A stretch of 64,000 bases of DNA from Bordetella parapertussis (GCA_945873925.1 CAMCES010000004.1:17922-81921); one strand, 5' to 3'. Shown: positions 38,521 to 49,492, counted from the stretch's first letter. Notes: generated from the letters alone by a model not told the origin. Made by a program: numbers and translations.

Positions 38521-38943
38521 TCAGGGTTTGGGGTCAGTACAAATCTGTTTTTTCAGCAGTGCCAGGTACGAGCCGGGTCGAATCGCTGCATCCCGCGGCC
38601 GCCATTCTGCGACTTCGAATGAGGCTACTTCGCGGCCCTTGCCCTCAGGCTTGGCGTAATAGCTTTCTGAGAGCTTGACGAAGGAATCGGTTTTGCATTG
38701 GATGCGCCAGCGTGCCATGGAGGACTGGTATTCATCGCCATTGGGTGCTTTGGAGGGCGCGGCCAAATTGGTCATGGTCCAGGCAATCCGGTTGATATGC
38801 ACTGCCCGCACCGAGTCTTTGTCCCAGGTGTGGGTGATGTCATCGTCTTTGAGCAATTCCAGCCACTCGGCCTGCGCCAAGCCACCGCCAAGCATCAGCA
38901 AGGTGGCGGCCAGGAACTGAACCAGAATGGAGAGAGACTTCAT
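38521..38943 (-). CDS. Secreted small protein, surface-adhesin E-like
   Basis: A 140-residue protein with a Sec signal peptide (KSLSILVQFLAATLLMLGGG, cleavage after AQA). The mature part (EWLELLKDDDITHTWDKDSV, ARWRIQCKTDSFVKLSESYY) resembles small periplasmic beta-rich proteins of the surface-adhesin E-like type widespread in Burkholderiales, whose role is unknown. Two Cys residues in the mature chain could form a disulfide. It lies 45 bases upstream of comEC on the same strand and may share its transcript. The family match is from memory and moderate. Confidence 0.7.
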   Translation of the reverse strand: MKSLSILVQFLAATLLMLGGGLAQAEWLELLKDDDITHTWDKDSVRAVHINRIAWTMTNLAAPSKAPNGDEYQSSMARWRIQCKTDSFVKLSESYYAKPEGKGREVASFEVAEWRPRDAAIRPGSYLALLKKQICTDPKP

Positions 38944-39061
38944 GTTCTGGTAATCGACTTCAACCCATCAGACTTGAATCGGGTCGCCACGTCTGGGCTG
39001 CGCACTTGGCCGAGCGACCAGGTTCTACACTCTGTGCTGTCTTTTTCAACCGATAAACACC

Positions 39062-39523
39062 ATGAGCATCGACCAACGCCTGCAAGCCCTCAACATCCAA
39101 CTGCCCCCCGTGGCCATCCCTGCCGCCGCCTATGTCCCCTATGTGCAAACCGGCAACCTGGTGTTCATCAGCGGCCACATCGCCAAGCAAGACGGCAAAC
39201 CATGGGTCGGTCAGCTGGGCACGAACATGGACCTCGAAACCGGCAAACTGGCCGCCAAAAGCGTTGCCATTGACCTCTTGGGCAGCTTGAGTGCCGCCTG
39301 CGGAGGCGATTTGCACAAGGTCAAACGCATCGTGAAAGTGATGAGCTTGGTCAACTCCAGCCCCATGTTCACCGAACACCACCTGGTCACCAACGGCTGC
39401 AGCGAATTGCTGGGTCACATCATGGGTGATGCTGGCTTGCACGCTCGCAGCGCCTTTGGGGTGGCGCAACTGCCGATGGGGGCGTGTGTCGAGATTGAAA
39501 TGATTGCCGAATTGCACGCTTGA
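39062..39523 (+). CDS. RidA family protein
   Basis: A 153-residue YjgF/YER057c/UK114-fold protein: FISGHIAKQDGKPWVGQLG, GSLSAACGGDLHKVKRIVKV, PLFTEHHLVTNGCSELLGHI-like sequence and the C-terminal SAFGVAQLPMGACVEIEMIA match the longer RidA subgroup. The Arg of the canonical RidA active site (normally in an R.A..V..L pattern) is present as HARSAFGVAQLP. The family removes reactive enamine/imine intermediates, but this subgroup's substrate is not settled. It is transcribed alone and converges on the RND pump gene 14 bases away. Confidence 0.88.
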   Translation: MSIDQRLQALNIQLPPVAIPAAAYVPYVQTGNLVFISGHIAKQDGKPWVGQLGTNMDLETGKLAAKSVAIDLLGSLSAACGGDLHKVKRIVKVMSLVNSSPMFTEHHLVTNGCSELLGHIMGDAGLHARSAFGVAQLPMGACVEIEMIAELHA

Positions 39524-39537
39524 GCCGCCAGCCGTTT

Positions 39538-42500
39538 TCAGCTGCTTGAAGGTCTGACTTTGCCCCACAGCCGGGCCAGCAGCAAACCAACGTCATCGAC
39601 ATACAAATAAACCGCCGGAATCACCAACAGGCTGAGGAAGGTGGAGGTGATCAAGCCACCAATCACCGACACCGCCATCGGCGAGCGAAAGCTGCCATCG
39701 GAGGTGCCCCAACCGGCTGCGATCGGCAACATGCCAGCACCCATGGCGATGGTGGTCATGATGATCGGACGGGCCCGTTTTTGGCAGGCGTCCATCAAGG
39801 CGTCAAACCGGCTCAAGCCCATGTCACGTTGCGCCACGATCGCGTACTCGACCAACAAAATCGAGTTCTTGGTCGCCACACCCATGAGCATGATCAAACC
39901 AATCAGCGAGGGCATGGAGAAGCTTTTGTCGGCAATCAAGAGGCCAACAAACGCACCCCCCAAAGACAGCGGCAAGGCCGCCAAGATCGTGACCGGGTGC
40001 AAGACGCTCTTAAAAAGCAGCACCAACACCAAATAAATACACAAGATACCGGTGAGCATCGCCAGCGCAAAACTGGCAAACAGCTCTTCCATGATTTCAG
40101 CGTCGCCCACCTCGACCAACTTGATGCCCGGCGGCAACTGCTGCACGGTGGGGAGGTTTTTCACCAGCTCTTTCACATCGCCCAGGCCTTTGCCCGATAA
40201 CTCGATTTGGAATTGGATGTTGCGCTCGCGGTTGTAGCGATCAATGATGGCTGGGCCGCCGCTGGCCTCTAAGGTGGCGACCTCGGCCAGCAACACCGGG
40301 CCTTTGCTGCCAGGCACAGTCAAGCGCCCGAGCAGTTCCAGGTCTTGGCGTGCGCTGTCGGCCAACTTGACCATGATCGGCACTTGCCGTTGCGCCAAGT
40401 TGAGTTTGGGCAGGGCCACGTCGTAGTCGCCGACAGTGGCGATGCGCAAGGTGTCGCCAATCGCGGCACTGGTCACGCCCAAATCGGCAGCGCGGGCAAA
40501 GTCAGGGCGCACCGCGATTTCTTGGCGCACCAAGCTGGCACTCGAATTGACCGAACCCAAGCCAGGGATGGTGCGCAAATCGCGCTCAAACACGGTGGCC
40601 GATTGCTGCAGCGTGGTCGGATCGTCACCGGTGAGCATGACCAGGTATTTCTCGCCGGATGCACCCAAGCCGACCTTGGTGCGCACGCCAGGAATGTCCG
40701 TCAACAGCGCACGGATTTGGTTTTCAATCACGCCTTTGCGTGGGCGTTCGCCGCGCTTGGTCAGTTGGATCGTGAGGGTCGCCATGCGGGTCTCCGCCGC
40801 ACTTTGGGGCATGCCAGGGTCCGCGCCCGCCGAGCCGCCACCGATGGTGGTGTAGACGCTTTGAATCTGCGGTATTTGGGCGATCCGCTGGCGCACATCC
40901 TCCGCGGCCTGTTGTGTCAGGGACAAGGAAGTCCCCGGGGGCAGTTCCAGGTAAATCTGGGTTTGCGAGTTGTCGTCTGGTGGAATGAATCCGGTCGGCA
41001 GCAAGGGAATCAAGGCCAAGGAACCGATGAAAAAAGCCGCGGCACCCAGCGCGGTCCAGAAACGGTGGTTCAAGCACCAGCGCACGGTACGCAAATAGGT
41101 CGGCATCCAAAACGGCACCGGTGCGGGTTTGTTGGTTGGCTTCAACATATAGGCCGACATCATGGGGGTGAGCATCCGCGCCACCACCAGGGAGGCAAAC
41201 ACCGCCAAGGCTGCGGTCCAACCAAATTGTTTGAAAAACTTACCCGGCACGCCACTCATGAAGGCGGTGGGCAAAAACACCGCGACCAGGGTGAAAGTGG
41301 TGGCAATCACGGCCAGGCCAATTTCATCCGCCGCTTCCATCGCGGCTTTGAACGGGGTCTTACCCATGTGCAAATGCCGCTCGATGTTCTCCACCTCAAC
41401 GATCGCGTCGTCGACCAAGATACCGACCACCAAGGACAGCGCCAACAGGCTGATGACGTTGATGGAAAAGCCCAGGTACCACATGCCGATGAAGGCGGGA
41501 ATCACCGACAGTGGCAGCGCTACCGCCGACACAAAAGTGGCGCGCAAATCACGCAAAAACAGCCACACCACCAGCACCGCCAACAAGGCGCCTTCGTACA
41601 ACAAGATCAAGGAGGCTTGGTATTCCTCTTCGACCGGGGTGACAAAGTCAAATGCAGTGTTGATTTGGATATTCGGGTGGTTGGCGCGCAACTCGGTCAA
41701 GGCCTTTTGCACCGCAGCGCCCACTTCCACTTCACTCGCACCGCGGCTGCGGGTGATTTCAAAACCCACCACAGGTTGGCCGTTGAGATAGGCCGCCGAG
41801 CGTTGCTCTGCAACCGTGTCACTCACTTGCGCGATGTCCGCCAAGCGGATGCGCCCGCCCTGCCCGACTGACAACTCGAGTTCGGCCAAATCAGCGGCCG
41901 AGCCGACCGTCGCCAAGGTGCGCATGGGCTGCTCGCTGCCGCCCAAATCGGTGCGCCCACCCGCGCTTTCGCTTTGCACCTGCTTGAGTTGACGCGAGAC
42001 ATCGGCCGCGCTGATGCGCAAGGCCTGCATTCGCACCGGGTCGAGGGCAATCGCGACTTCGCGTTTGACACCGCCTACGCGGTTGACCGCGCCCACGCCC
42101 TTGACCGACAGCAAGCGACGCGCCACGGTTTGGTCGACAAACCAGCTCAATCCTTCGGCATCCAAATCGGGTGCCGTGATGGTGAAAGCCAACACCGGCG
42201 TCCCCGCAAAGTCGAGCTTGCTGACCGTGGGTTCGAGCATGTCAGCGGGCAAGTCACCACGCACGCCGTTGACCGCCGAGCGGATTTCGTCGAGAGCCTC
42301 TTGCACCGGCTTTTCAATGCGAAATTCGCAGGTAATCAGGACCGCGCCGTCTTGCACTTTGGTGTAAATGTTTTTCAGGCCCTGCACCGACACCACAGCG
42401 TTTTCAATCTTGCGCGCCACCTCGGTTTCCATTTGTCCGGGCGCGGCCCCCGGCAAGGCTGCCGACACCGAGATGGTGGGCAGGTCCAGGTCTGGGAAGT

Positions 42501-42606
42501 TTTGTACCTTCATGGCCTTGAAGGCCAGCATGCCAGCCAAGCTCAGCAAAATAAACAGCACCACCGAAGGCACGGGGTTGCGTATGGACCATGAGGAAAC
42601 GTTCAT
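39538..42606 (-). CDS. RND efflux transporter permease (AcrB/HAE1-like)
   Basis: A 1022-residue inner-membrane pump with the duplicated plan of 12 helices and two large periplasmic loops. The start (SWSIRNPVPSVVLFILLSLA, VQNFPDLDLPTISVSAALPG) and the proton-relay helix VGILVDDAIVEVENIERHL with its two Asp residues fit drug/solute-exporting RND proteins. It works with a periplasmic adaptor and an outer-membrane channel to expel compounds. Its ATG overlaps the adaptor stop (ATGA). No outer-membrane channel or regulator gene is nearby, so it probably uses a shared TolC-like partner. Confidence 0.93.
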   Translation of the reverse strand: MNVSSWSIRNPVPSVVLFILLSLAGMLAFKAMKVQNFPDLDLPTISVSAALPGAAPGQMETEVARKIENAVVSVQGLKNIYTKVQDGAVLITCEFRIEKPVQEALDEIRSAVNGVRGDLPADMLEPTVSKLDFAGTPVLAFTITAPDLDAEGLSWFVDQTVARRLLSVKGVGAVNRVGGVKREVAIALDPVRMQALRISAADVSRQLKQVQSESAGGRTDLGGSEQPMRTLATVGSAADLAELELSVGQGGRIRLADIAQVSDTVAEQRSAAYLNGQPVVGFEITRSRGASEVEVGAAVQKALTELRANHPNIQINTAFDFVTPVEEEYQASLILLYEGALLAVLVVWLFLRDLRATFVSAVALPLSVIPAFIGMWYLGFSINVISLLALSLVVGILVDDAIVEVENIERHLHMGKTPFKAAMEAADEIGLAVIATTFTLVAVFLPTAFMSGVPGKFFKQFGWTAALAVFASLVVARMLTPMMSAYMLKPTNKPAPVPFWMPTYLRTVRWCLNHRFWTALGAAAFFIGSLALIPLLPTGFIPPDDNSQTQIYLELPPGTSLSLTQQAAEDVRQRIAQIPQIQSVYTTIGGGSAGADPGMPQSAAETRMATLTIQLTKRGERPRKGVIENQIRALLTDIPGVRTKVGLGASGEKYLVMLTGDDPTTLQQSATVFERDLRTIPGLGSVNSSASLVRQEIAVRPDFARAADLGVTSAAIGDTLRIATVGDYDVALPKLNLAQRQVPIMVKLADSARQDLELLGRLTVPGSKGPVLLAEVATLEASGGPAIIDRYNRERNIQFQIELSGKGLGDVKELVKNLPTVQQLPPGIKLVEVGDAEIMEELFASFALAMLTGILCIYLVLVLLFKSVLHPVTILAALPLSLGGAFVGLLIADKSFSMPSLIGLIMLMGVATKNSILLVEYAIVAQRDMGLSRFDALMDACQKRARPIIMTTIAMGAGMLPIAAGWGTSDGSFRSPMAVSVIGGLITSTFLSLLVIPAVYLYVDDVGLLLARLWGKVRPSSS

Positions 42607-43703
42607 GGCACAACCTTCACCAGGTCACCTGCTGTCAAGAAGCCCGCGCCGCGCACCACCACTTTGGCGTTGTCTGGCAAGCCTTGGGTGATCTCGAGCA
42701 ATTCCCCTTGGCGGCGACCCACGCTCACCTTGTGCAGGCTCACGCGTTGATCCGCACCCAGCACAAACACCTGCTGAAAGCCGTCCCGCATGACCACTGA
42801 CTGCTGCGGCACCAAGCGGGCAGCGGTGCTGCCAAATTCAAATTCGCCCCGGGCAAACATGCCGGGCTTCAAGACACCCAAAGCGGACGAGGGTAAGTCG
42901 ACATACACCACACCGGTGCGGTTTTGCAGATCAACCGTGGGCGCGACCATGCGCACCGTGCCACGGACATCGCCTTGGGGCGGCGTGCTGATACGTACCT
43001 TTTGGCCGGGCTTGATGCGAAACAACTCGGAGGACACCAAATCGGCTCGCCACTCCAAGCGGTTGCCGCGCACCAACCGGAACAACTCGGTGCCCACCCC
43101 CAGCACCGCACCCACGCTGGCGGTGCGTGCAGAAATCACGCCGTTGTCAGGCGCTTTGACTTGGGTTTGACGCAACAACAGTTCTTGCACGGCCAAGGCA
43201 GCCTGGGCAGACTCGACACGCGCTTTGGCGGTCGCCTCGGCGGTCAGGTACTGGTTGAATTGCTGCGCACTGATCACGCCGCTGGGCTGCAAGGCTCTGG
43301 CACGGTCGGCATTGGCCTGGGTTTCAGAGGCAACCGCCTTGGCTTCGTTCAAGGCCGCTTTGGCCTGGTTGATGCCCGCTTGCACCGTCTCCGTGGCGAA
43401 CACCGCCAACACCTGCCCGGCCTTGACCTGGTCGCCCACGTTCACCCGCACCTCGGTCAAGCGCAAGCCGCCAATCTCGGCGCCAATGCTGGCCTCTTGC
43501 CAAGCGGCCACGGTGCCGTTGGCGCTCAGGCGTTGGGAGAGGTTTTGGGTTTGTGCCTGTGTCACGGTCACTGTCATGGCGGGTCGGGGGCCAGCGGCTT
43601 TGGCGGGGTCGGCCTTGTCCTGCGCCCAAACCACCACACTGCAAAGACCCATCGCCAGAACCAACCCGGGCTGGGCAACGCACCGTTTGAGACTTCTTCG
43701 CAT
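42603..43703 (-). CDS. RND efflux periplasmic adaptor subunit (membrane fusion protein)
   Basis: A 366-residue adaptor with a signal peptide (residues ~1-27, ending VVWAQD). A lipoyl-like half (GAEIGGLRLTEVRVNVGDQV) is followed by an alpha-helical hairpin (GINQAKAALNEAKAVASETQ), the second lipoyl half (VKAPDNGVISARTASVGAVL), a beta-barrel and the membrane-proximal domain. It links the RND pump to the outer-membrane channel. The ATG at 43703 gives a clean signal peptide; upstream in-frame codons do not. It is first in the two-gene operon, 25 bases after the end of parC. Confidence 0.92.
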   Translation of the reverse strand: MRRSLKRCVAQPGLVLAMGLCSVVVWAQDKADPAKAAGPRPAMTVTVTQAQTQNLSQRLSANGTVAAWQEASIGAEIGGLRLTEVRVNVGDQVKAGQVLAVFATETVQAGINQAKAALNEAKAVASETQANADRARALQPSGVISAQQFNQYLTAEATAKARVESAQAALAVQELLLRQTQVKAPDNGVISARTASVGAVLGVGTELFRLVRGNRLEWRADLVSSELFRIKPGQKVRISTPPQGDVRGTVRMVAPTVDLQNRTGVVYVDLPSSALGVLKPGMFARGEFEFGSTAARLVPQQSVVMRDGFQQVFVLGADQRVSLHKVSVGRRQGELLEITQGLPDNAKVVVRGAGFLTAGDLVKVVP

Positions 43704-43728
43704 AAAACCTGCCTTCAGTAAATGGAAT

Positions 43729-46083
43729 TCATTCGACCCGCAACACATGCGTGGGCTTGAAACCCAGGTCGGCCAACTTGCCCTTGCGGGCACGCGCAGT
43801 TTTCGCATTGTTCAGGCTTCGGATCTCGAGTGTTTCTTCGCGGTCTTTGCCCCCACGACCCACACCCAAAATGGAAATGCTGCGGGTGTAGGCGGCCGCA
43901 CCGGCCAAAGTGTCCTTGGCTTCGAGGTCCATCAGCATCAAGCCGCGCCCGCCTTTTTCCATGGCCTTGAGCTCGGTGATGTCAAAGGTGAGGATACGCC
44001 CACCCGTCGAAGCACAGGCCACGTGGGTGGCGATCGGCAAGGGCTCGGCGCCATTGCCACCGCCCACCAGAGACGGCACGCACAGGGCTTCGCCCTCGCC
44101 CAAGCTGATGAAGGCCTTGCCGCCTTTGTTGCGGGAAATCAGGTTATCGATGCAACAAATGAAGCCATAGCCGCCCGAACCGCTGAGCAACAAGGTGAGC
44201 GTGGCGGGGCCCGCAAAGTAATGCACCAACTGGGTGCCGGATTCGACATCGACCAAGGTGGTGACCGGCTGACCGTCTCCCCGCGCACCTGGCAGGGACG
44301 CCACCGGCACCGAGTACACCCGGCCGTTGGCGCCAAAGGCAATCAGTTGGTCGACCGTGCGGCATTCGAAGGTGTCGTAGAGTTCGTCGCCCGCCTTGAA
44401 AGCAAAACTGCTGGGGTCGTGGCCATGGCCTTGGCGGGCCCTTACCCAGCCTTTGTCAGACACCACCACCGTGACCGGTTCGTCAATCACCTTGACTTCA
44501 GCCACGGCTTTTTTCTCGGCCTGGATCAGGGTGCGGCGCTCGTCGGCAAAGGTCTTGGCATCAGCCTCGATCTCCTTGACCATCAAACGGCGCAAAGACG
44601 TGGTGCTGCCCAAGATGTCTTCCAAGCGGCCCTGCTCTTCGCGCAATTCTTTGAGCTCTTGCTCGATCTTGATGGCTTCCAAACGCGCCAATTGGCGCAA
44701 GCGGATGTCCAAAATATCGTCGGCTTGGCGATCCGACAGCTTAAAACGTTCGATGAGTGCGGGCTTGGGTTCGTCGCTGTGGCGGATGATTCGGATCACC
44801 TCATCGATGTTGAGCAACACCAACTGGCGGCCTTCCAAGATGTGGATACGTGCCAGCACCTTGTCCAAGCGGTGCTGGGAGCGACGCTGCACCGTGGTTT
44901 GGCGAAACGCGATCCATTCCTCGAACATTTGACGCAGCGTTTTGGGGACGGGCTTGCCGTCCAAACCCACCATGGTCAGGTTGATCGACGAGCTGGTCTC
45001 CAAACTGGTGTGCGCCAACAAGCTGGTGATGAGTTCTTGCTGTTCGATGGTGCGGGTTTTCGGCTCGAACACCAGGCGCACTGGTGCGTCTTTGCTTGAC
45101 TCGTCGCGCACGCCATCGAGTACGGCCAAGATGGTGGCTTTGAGCAGGGTTTGCTCAGGGCTGAGCGCTTTTTTGCCGGTCTTGACCTTGGGGTTGGTGA
45201 GCTCTTCGATTTCTTCGAGCACTTTTTGGCTGCTGACGCCGGGCGGGAGTTCGGTCACCACCAACTGCCACTGCGAACGTGCCAGGTCTTCAATCACCCA
45301 GCGTGCCCGCACTTTCAGCGAGCCACGGCCTGAGGCGTAGGCGTCGGCAATGTCCGAGGCGCTGCTGATGATTTGGCCGCCGCCAGGGTAGTCCGGGCCA
45401 GGAATCAGCGCAAACAGTTCTTCGTTGCTGAGCTTGGGGTTTTTGATCAACGCCACGCAGGCGTCGGCCACTTCGCGCAGGTTGTGGCTGGGGATTTCGG
45501 TGGCCATGCCCACCGCGATGCCACTGGCGCCATTGAGTAAGGCAAACGGCAAACGCGCTGGTAACTGGCGCGGCTCTTCGGTCGAGCCGTCGTAGTTGGG
45601 CTGGAAGTCCACCGTGCCTTCGTCGATCTCGTCGAGCAGCAAATTGGTGATACGGGCCAAGCGGGCTTCGGTGTAGCGCATGGCCGCCGCGCCATCGCCG
45701 TCGCGTGAGCCGAAATTGCCTTGGCCATCAATCAAGGGGTAGCGCTGCGAGAAGTCTTGCGCCATGCGAACCAAAGCGTCGTAGGCTGCGCTGTCGCCGT
45801 GCGGGTGGTAGCGGCCCAGCACATCGCCGACCACGCGGGCGCTTTTGACAGGCCTGGCACCGACTGCGCCATTCGTCCCACCAAAGCCCAGGCCCATGCG
45901 GGACATGGCATACAAGATACGCCGCTGCACCGGTTTTTGGCCATCGCACACATCGGGCAAGGCGCGGCCCTTGACCACGCTCAAGGCGTATTCCAGGTAA
46001 GCGCGTTGGGCGTAGTGCCCCAAGGCGATGCCATCGTCCGACTCGGACGAGGCGTTCAAATCCACAACAGGTGTATCACTCAT
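43729..46083 (-). CDS. parC: DNA topoisomerase IV subunit A
   Basis: A 784-residue type IIA topoisomerase A subunit. The winged-helix domain has [20 protein letters not shown] and the DNA-cleaving Tyr137 in [10 protein letters not shown]. Tower, coiled coil and a degenerate C-terminal beta-propeller follow. The shorter propeller and the parE gene upstream favour ParC over GyrA. It decatenates sister chromosomes with ParE. In the quinolone pocket Ser98 is conserved and position 102 is Asp rather than the Glu of E. coli. It starts two bases after the parE stop. Confidence 0.95.
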   Translation of the reverse strand: MSDTPVVDLNASSESDDGIALGHYAQRAYLEYALSVVKGRALPDVCDGQKPVQRRILYAMSRMGLGFGGTNGAVGARPVKSARVVGDVLGRYHPHGDSAAYDALVRMAQDFSQRYPLIDGQGNFGSRDGDGAAAMRYTEARLARITNLLLDEIDEGTVDFQPNYDGSTEEPRQLPARLPFALLNGASGIAVGMATEIPSHNLREVADACVALIKNPKLSNEELFALIPGPDYPGGGQIISSASDIADAYASGRGSLKVRARWVIEDLARSQWQLVVTELPPGVSSQKVLEEIEELTNPKVKTGKKALSPEQTLLKATILAVLDGVRDESSKDAPVRLVFEPKTRTIEQQELITSLLAHTSLETSSSINLTMVGLDGKPVPKTLRQMFEEWIAFRQTTVQRRSQHRLDKVLARIHILEGRQLVLLNIDEVIRIIRHSDEPKPALIERFKLSDRQADDILDIRLRQLARLEAIKIEQELKELREEQGRLEDILGSTTSLRRLMVKEIEADAKTFADERRTLIQAEKKAVAEVKVIDEPVTVVVSDKGWVRARQGHGHDPSSFAFKAGDELYDTFECRTVDQLIAFGANGRVYSVPVASLPGARGDGQPVTTLVDVESGTQLVHYFAGPATLTLLLSGSGGYGFICCIDNLISRNKGGKAFISLGEGEALCVPSLVGGGNGAEPLPIATHVACASTGGRILTFDITELKAMEKGGRGLMLMDLEAKDTLAGAAAYTRSISILGVGRGGKDREETLEIRSLNNAKTARARKGKLADLGFKPTHVLRVE

Positions 46084-46085
46084 GG

Positions 46086-48053
46086 TCAGACATCAATCTC
46101 GATGGCGTCGCCGTGCAACTCCATCAGTTCACGCCGCGCTGCGGCCTCGCCCTTGCCCATCAATTGGGTGATCAGGCCCTCGGTTTGTGCAAAGTCGAGC
46201 ACGCCCAACTGCACCGGCAGCAGGCGGCGGGTATCGGGGTTCAAGGTGGTGTCCCAGAGTTGCTCGGCGTTCATCTCGCCCAAACCCTTGAAGCGAGAGA
46301 TGCTGCACTTGTCTTTGGGCACGCCGTCTTTGGCGCATTTGTCCAAAATCGCGGTCAACTCGCCCTCGTCCAGCGCATACATCTTGGCCGCCGGTTTTTT
46401 GCCGCGCGCAGGCACGTCCACCCGGAACAAAGGGGGCCGAGCCACATACACATTGCCCGACTCGATCAGCTTGGGGAAGTGGCGGAAAAACAGGGTCAGC
46501 AAAAGCACCTGGATATGCGAGCCGTCCACGTCCGCGTCGCTCAAGATGCATACCTTGCCATAGCGCAAGCCAGACAAATCAGGCGTGTCGTTCGGGCCGT
46601 GCGGGTCCACGCCGATCGCCACCGCGATGTCATGCACCTCGTTGTTGGCAAACAAACGGTCGCGCTCGACCTCCCAGGTGTTGAGCACCTTGCCACGCAA
46701 AGGCAACACGGCTTGGCTTTCTTTGTCACGGCCCATCTTGGCGCTGCCGCCGGCGCTGTCGCCCTCGACCAAAAACAATTCGTTGTAGGCCAGGTCGCGG
46801 CTTTCGCAATCGGTCAACTTGCCGGGCAAGACCGCCACGCCCGAGCCTTTGCGCTTTTCCACTTTTTGACCAGCCTTTTGGCGCAATTGCGCCGCACGGA
46901 TGACCAACTCGGCGAGCTTTTTGCCATAGTCCACATGCCCGTTCAGCCACAAATCCAGTGCTGGCTTGACAAAGCTCGAGACCAAACGCACGGCGTCGCG
47001 TGAATTGAGCCGCTCTTTGATTTGCCCCTGGAACTGCGGGTCAAGCACCTTGGCGCTCAGCACAAAACTGGCGCGGGCAAACACGTCCTCGGGCAACAGC
47101 TTGACGCCCTTGGGCAGCAAGGCGTGCAGGTCGATGAAGCTTTTCACCGCATTGAACAAACCGTCGCGCAAGCCGCTCTCATGCGTGCCGCCCGCGCTGG
47201 TGGGGATCAAATTGACATAGCTTTCGCGCACCGGGGCGCCGTCCTCGGTGAAGGCCAGGCACCACTGCGCGCCCTCGCCCTCGGCAAAACTCTCGTGGCC
47301 ACCATCGGCAAAACCCTCGCCCTCGAACAAGGGAATGAACGGATCGTGGCTGAGGGTTTGCATCAGATAGTCGCGCAGGCCGCCTTTGTAGAGCCAGGTT
47401 TGGCTGTCTTTGGCCTTTTCTTGCACCAGCGTGACGCTCACGCCGGGCATCAACACGGCTTTGCTGCGCAGCAAATGGGTCAGCTCGCCCAAGGGCAGGT
47501 TAGGCGACTCGAAATACTTGGCGTCGGGCCAGACCCGCACCACCGTGCCTTGTTTGCGGTCGCCGCTGTCGGCTTTGCGGATCTTGAGTTTGTCAGTGAC
47601 ATCACCAGCCTCGAAAACCAGGTAGGCCACTTGCCCATCGCGGTAAGCGGTGACTTCCATGCGCTTGGCCAAGGCGTTGGTGACGCTCACGCCCACGCCG
47701 TGCAAGCCGCCAGAGAAGCTGTAGGCGCCGCCCTTGCCTTTGTCGAATTTGCCGCCCGCGTGCAGCCGAGTGAAGACCAGCTCGATCACCGGGGCTTTTT
47801 CCTCTGGGTGCATGCCAAAGGGGATGCCGCGCCCATCGTCCTCGATGCCGATCGAGCCATCGGCGAACAGGGTGACGCTGATCTTTTTGCCAAACCCAGC
47901 CAGGGCTTCGTCAGCGGCGTTGTCGATCACCTCTTGGATGATGTGCAAGGGGTTGTCGGTCCGGGTGTACATGCCCGGGCGCTGCTTGACCGGCTCCAAG
48001 CCTTTCAAAACGCGGATCGACCCTTCGGAATATTCGGTTTGTTTGCTTGCCAT
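46086..48053 (-). CDS. parE: DNA topoisomerase IV subunit B
   Basis: A 655-residue GHKL ATPase subunit: [13 protein letters not shown] holds the catalytic Glu/Asn, [19 protein letters not shown] and [17 protein letters not shown] form the ATP lid, and the TOPRIM domain has [17 protein letters not shown] and [12 protein letters not shown]. The C-terminal [15 protein letters not shown] segment ([15 protein letters not shown]) is diagnostic for topoisomerase B subunits. The ATG at 48053 starts [20 protein letters not shown]; further upstream codons are not conserved. It is divergent from the MFS gene by about 100 bases. Confidence 0.95.
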   Translation of the reverse strand: MASKQTEYSEGSIRVLKGLEPVKQRPGMYTRTDNPLHIIQEVIDNAADEALAGFGKKISVTLFADGSIGIEDDGRGIPFGMHPEEKAPVIELVFTRLHAGGKFDKGKGGAYSFSGGLHGVGVSVTNALAKRMEVTAYRDGQVAYLVFEAGDVTDKLKIRKADSGDRKQGTVVRVWPDAKYFESPNLPLGELTHLLRSKAVLMPGVSVTLVQEKAKDSQTWLYKGGLRDYLMQTLSHDPFIPLFEGEGFADGGHESFAEGEGAQWCLAFTEDGAPVRESYVNLIPTSAGGTHESGLRDGLFNAVKSFIDLHALLPKGVKLLPEDVFARASFVLSAKVLDPQFQGQIKERLNSRDAVRLVSSFVKPALDLWLNGHVDYGKKLAELVIRAAQLRQKAGQKVEKRKGSGVAVLPGKLTDCESRDLAYNELFLVEGDSAGGSAKMGRDKESQAVLPLRGKVLNTWEVERDRLFANNEVHDIAVAIGVDPHGPNDTPDLSGLRYGKVCILSDADVDGSHIQVLLLTLFFRHFPKLIESGNVYVARPPLFRVDVPARGKKPAAKMYALDEGELTAILDKCAKDGVPKDKCSISRFKGLGEMNAEQLWDTTLNPDTRRLLPVQLGVLDFAQTEGLITQLMGKGEAAARRELMELHGDAIEIDV

Positions 48054-48154
48054 GGGGCGCGATTGTAGACAGACCGGATGACAGCCACTGGATGAATCCA
48101 CAGCCCGCCAGAACCTGCAAGCGCATTCAAACCCAAAATCGTTACAGTTAGGTC

Positions 48155-49369
48155 ATGCAAAACCCCCACAAACCGCTCCCCCTTTGGCAGGTACTGGTGT
48201 GCGGCGCCTTGATCGTGTCGATGGCCATGGGCATCCGCCACGGTTTTGGCCTGTGGATGCAGCCCATGACCCAAGACATGGGCTGGGGCCGGGAAGACTT
48301 TGCCCTGGCGATCGGCATTCAAAACATCAGCTGGGGCGTGTTTGGCATTTTTTCGGGCATGCTGGCTGACCGTTTCGGCGCGTTTCGGGTGATTTTGCTG
48401 GGCGGCCTGTTGTATGTCCTGGGCTTGTGGGGCATGGCGCACGCCAGCAGCACCTGGGGCTTGATGCTGACCGCTGGTTTGTTGGTCGGTGCAGCCCAGG
48501 CCGGCACCACCTTTGCCGTCGTGTTTGGGGTGATTGGTCGCAACATCCCGGCTGAAAAACGCTCATGGGCCATGGGCGTGGTGTCATCCGCTGGCTCGTT
48601 TGGCCAGTTTGTGATGGTGCCCGCTGCCTCTTCTTTAATCAGCCACATCGGCTGGCAACAGGCGCTGGTTTTATTGGCCAGCCTGTTGATCCTGGTTTTC
48701 CCCTTGGCCATGGGCTTGCGCGAGCCCGGCTTTGCCGCGGGCGCGCCACCCAAGCGCGACCAAAGCATTTGGCAGGCCCTGCGCGAGGCTTTTGGCTACC
48801 GCAGCTTTCAGTTGCTGATGGCGGGTTATTTTGTGTGCGGCTTCCAGGTGGTTTTCATCGGGGTGCACATGCCCAGTTATTTGAGAGACCAAGGTCTGGA
48901 GCCGCATGTGGCCAGCACCGCCTTGGCGCTGATCGGTTTGTTCAATATTTTTGGCACCTATGCCGCTGGCAGCCTGGGGCAAATTTGGCCCAAGCAGAAA
49001 ATCCTCTCTGGTATTTATTTGGCCCGCGGCATCATTGTCATTGGTTTCATCAGCGCCCCCATCTCGCCCCTGTCGGTCTACATCTTCGCCGCGCTGATCG
49101 GCTTGCTTTGGCTGTCGACCGTGCCAGTCACCAGCGCCTTGGTGGCTCAAATTTTTGGTGTGGCACATTTATCCATGCTCAGCGGTTTTGTGTTTTTGAG
49201 CCACCAGTTCGGCAGCTTTTTGGGGGTATGGACAGGCGGCTGGGTATATGACCGCACCGGCAGCTATGACCTGGTCTGGTACCTGACCATCGGCTTGAGC
49301 TTCTTTGCCGTGCTGATCAACCTGCCGATCAATGAACGGGCGATCGAGCGCCGCATGGTGCCCGCATGA
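48155..49369 (+). CDS. MFS transporter, YcxA/OFA-like
   Basis: A 404-residue, 12-helix major facilitator. The start SMAMGIRHGFGLWMQPMTQD and MLADRFGAFRVILLGGLLYV (helix 2-3 loop) resemble monocarboxylate/oxalate-formate-type facilitators of the YcxA-like group. The substrate may be an organic acid, but this is only a family-level inference. Its stop overlaps the ATG of a 41-residue membrane peptide (ATGA), and an SDR and methyltransferase follow in a tight plus-strand run. Confidence 0.82.
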   Translation: MQNPHKPLPLWQVLVCGALIVSMAMGIRHGFGLWMQPMTQDMGWGREDFALAIGIQNISWGVFGIFSGMLADRFGAFRVILLGGLLYVLGLWGMAHASSTWGLMLTAGLLVGAAQAGTTFAVVFGVIGRNIPAEKRSWAMGVVSSAGSFGQFVMVPAASSLISHIGWQQALVLLASLLILVFPLAMGLREPGFAAGAPPKRDQSIWQALREAFGYRSFQLLMAGYFVCGFQVVFIGVHMPSYLRDQGLEPHVASTALALIGLFNIFGTYAAGSLGQIWPKQKILSGIYLARGIIVIGFISAPISPLSVYIFAALIGLLWLSTVPVTSALVAQIFGVAHLSMLSGFVFLSHQFGSFLGVWTGGWVYDRTGSYDLVWYLTIGLSFFAVLINLPINERAIERRMVPA

Positions 49370-49491
49370 GAAAACTGCTGCTTGTGCTTACCTATGCCCT
49401 GGGCGCATTCTCACTGGCCGGGGTGTTTGCCATGTATTTACAGCCTGAATTCGTCTTCAACCTGGCCCAGCAAGTCTGGAGTTGTTTTTAA
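49366..49491 (+). CDS. 41-residue single-helix membrane peptide
   Basis: The ATG at 49366 overlaps the MFS stop as ATGA and opens 41 codons to TAA 49489-49491; the next gene begins one base later. The peptide starts MRKLLLVLTYALGAFSLAGV and continues with FAMYLQPEFVF, so it has one hydrophobic helix after two basic residues, and a short C-terminal tail ending WSCF. It is too regular and too neatly placed to be a chance gap. I do not recognise a family; it may be a small partner of the transporter. Confidence 0.6.
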   Translation: MRKLLLVLTYALGAFSLAGVFAMYLQPEFVFNLAQQVWSCF

Positions 49492-49492
49492 G

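Noticed and set aside
40345..41871. 508-codon plus-strand frame opposite the RND permease
   Set aside because: Arg/Gly/His/Gln-rich shadow of a secure gene.
43225..45099. 624-codon plus-strand frame opposite the adaptor and parC
   Set aside because: It crosses two real genes antisense and has no coherent domain.
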